Shown here: piece by piece, positions 63,060 through 64,000 of the stretch
Layout: the number at the start of each line of letters is the position of its first letter
How positions within the stretch are numbered: position 1 is the first letter of the stretch
Source of the DNA: Perca fluviatilis
Lineage: Eukaryota > Chordata > Actinopteri > Perciformes > Percidae
Length of the DNA stretch: 64,000 bases
Direction: 5' to 3'
Assembly (NCBI RefSeq): GCF_010015445.1
Contig: NC_053116.1
Location: 35,837,785 to 35,901,784, forward strand
The notes under the pieces: model-generated
What the model saw: the letters and a program-made list of their open reading frames with translations, nothing else
Database searches by the model: none
What the model was told of the DNA's origin: nothing
Made by a program: the position numbers and the translations under genes

Positions 63060-64000
63060 GTTCTGGTTCCAGAATGATGAAGACAGTTGGAGAACAATAC
63101 GATATGAAATAGGAGGCTCTTAAAGGATGACTTTTTTCCTCAGAAACGATCATGTTTTTCCCAAATGATGCACAGATGTTTAGGCTTCCTTTTATCAAAT
63201 GGTTTTGTGAAAACAAAATACTGCGTATAGCTGCTGGAGCTGGGGCATGCCCCTGCCCCCTGAGATTTTGCACAGTTTACACTCTCTCGAAAACGCAATA
63301 TTTGAAAGCTGCAAAATACTCTCATAGTAAGTTCAGCTATTGTGCATTTAGAACTTTTTCTATGACAATTCTTTACAATTGGAAAATGACTGTTGGGCAA
63401 TTTTTCCAGGGCTGGACCAAGTTGTTTTGTGGCCCGAAGCAGCAGAATTTGGCCCACAAATCAATTCATTCTTAAAACATAGCAGGGGTAAATTACTGTT
63501 TATTTAAAAATGATACTGAAAAACAACAATAGCGGTAGGCTGTACGGAATGTGATAAAATGTGGTGAACAAACCAGAATGCAGTGTTTAGGGAAGCAAAC
63601 GGCTAGTTAGCATGTAAAACAAACAACACACAATGTGCAGAACAAGTCGAGTCATCGACGAAAATCCCCGAAAAGAAAAGAATAGGGAACGAACTAAGCA
63701 ATGTCCGCACAGCCGGCCCTGGGAGTAATATCAACAGGAAGTTCTTCTAAGTTGCTGTCGGCCATCTGGACTACCTTGCTTAGCCTGACGTGCAGCACAG
63801 TTCCAAATGAGAGGGCGGGAAATGGATGGATGTGTGGAGTTCATCGGAGTGCATGACTTTGTCAAAATAGGATTTGGTCAAGACTTTAAGGACGAAACGA
63901 CACGAGGAAGAGCCTTTTGATGTTTCGTTAGTTTGATCGTCAACTCTCGTTGTTAATACACAATAAATGATGTCACTGGCGCACAAGGATTTCTACTCAG
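63060..64000. other. no gene seen
   Basis: Upstream side of faap20. I recognise no exon, RNA gene or complete transposon. gggctggaccaagttg at about 63409 resembles hAT tips but has no partner. Confidence 0.5.

Overview
The window is vertebrate nuclear DNA, almost certainly from a teleost fish. Genes are split by GT-AG introns, intergenic and intronic DNA is packed with small DNA transposons (hAT, PIF/Harbinger, Tc1) and CA/GT microsatellites, and the repeat types are those usual in fish. Two genes are supported by spliced reading frames, and they converge tail to tail. On the + strand are the last five coding exons of prkcz (atypical protein kinase C zeta; 636-755, 9175-9254, 13534-13623, 31096-31211, 40326-40413). 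They cover the end of the kinase domain from subdomain IX through the AGC C-terminal tail to the stop. On the - strand is a complete four-exon gene read here as faap20, the Fanconi anaemia core-complex protein (60818-60694, 52785-52662, 51475-51015, 50299-50227). It gives a 260-residue protein whose C-terminal UBZ zinc finger has exactly the human ligand spacing and ends in the same terminal tryptophan. PRKCZ and FAAP20 are convergent neighbours in human too, so the order is conserved.

Layout: 1-635 is prkcz intron holding a transposon with a helicase-like remnant. 756-40325 is the remaining prkcz intron space, with introns of 8.4, 4.3, 17.5 and 9.1 kb. These are filled by a TIR element carrying 27 copies of a 46-bp repeat (3486-5196), many hAT elements with clear 8-bp target duplications, a Tc1 relic, fold-back elements, LINE tails and microsatellites. 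40414 to about 41580 is the probable prkcz 3' UTR. 41.6-50.2 kb is the 9.8-kb gap between the two stop codons and is nearly solid nested transposons. 50.2-60.8 kb is faap20, whose 7.9-kb first intron holds a Harbinger-like element with 21 copies of a 58-bp repeat. 60.8-64 kb is the presumed faap20 promoter side, SINEs and further transposons, with no recognisable gene.

How it fits together: prkcz makes a polarity kinase and faap20 a DNA crosslink-repair adaptor. They share only their neighbourhood. The notable content is the hidden faap20 gene, two unrelated TIR elements that each contain a long minisatellite, a small transposon family retaining a helicase Walker-A start, and several clear nested insertions.
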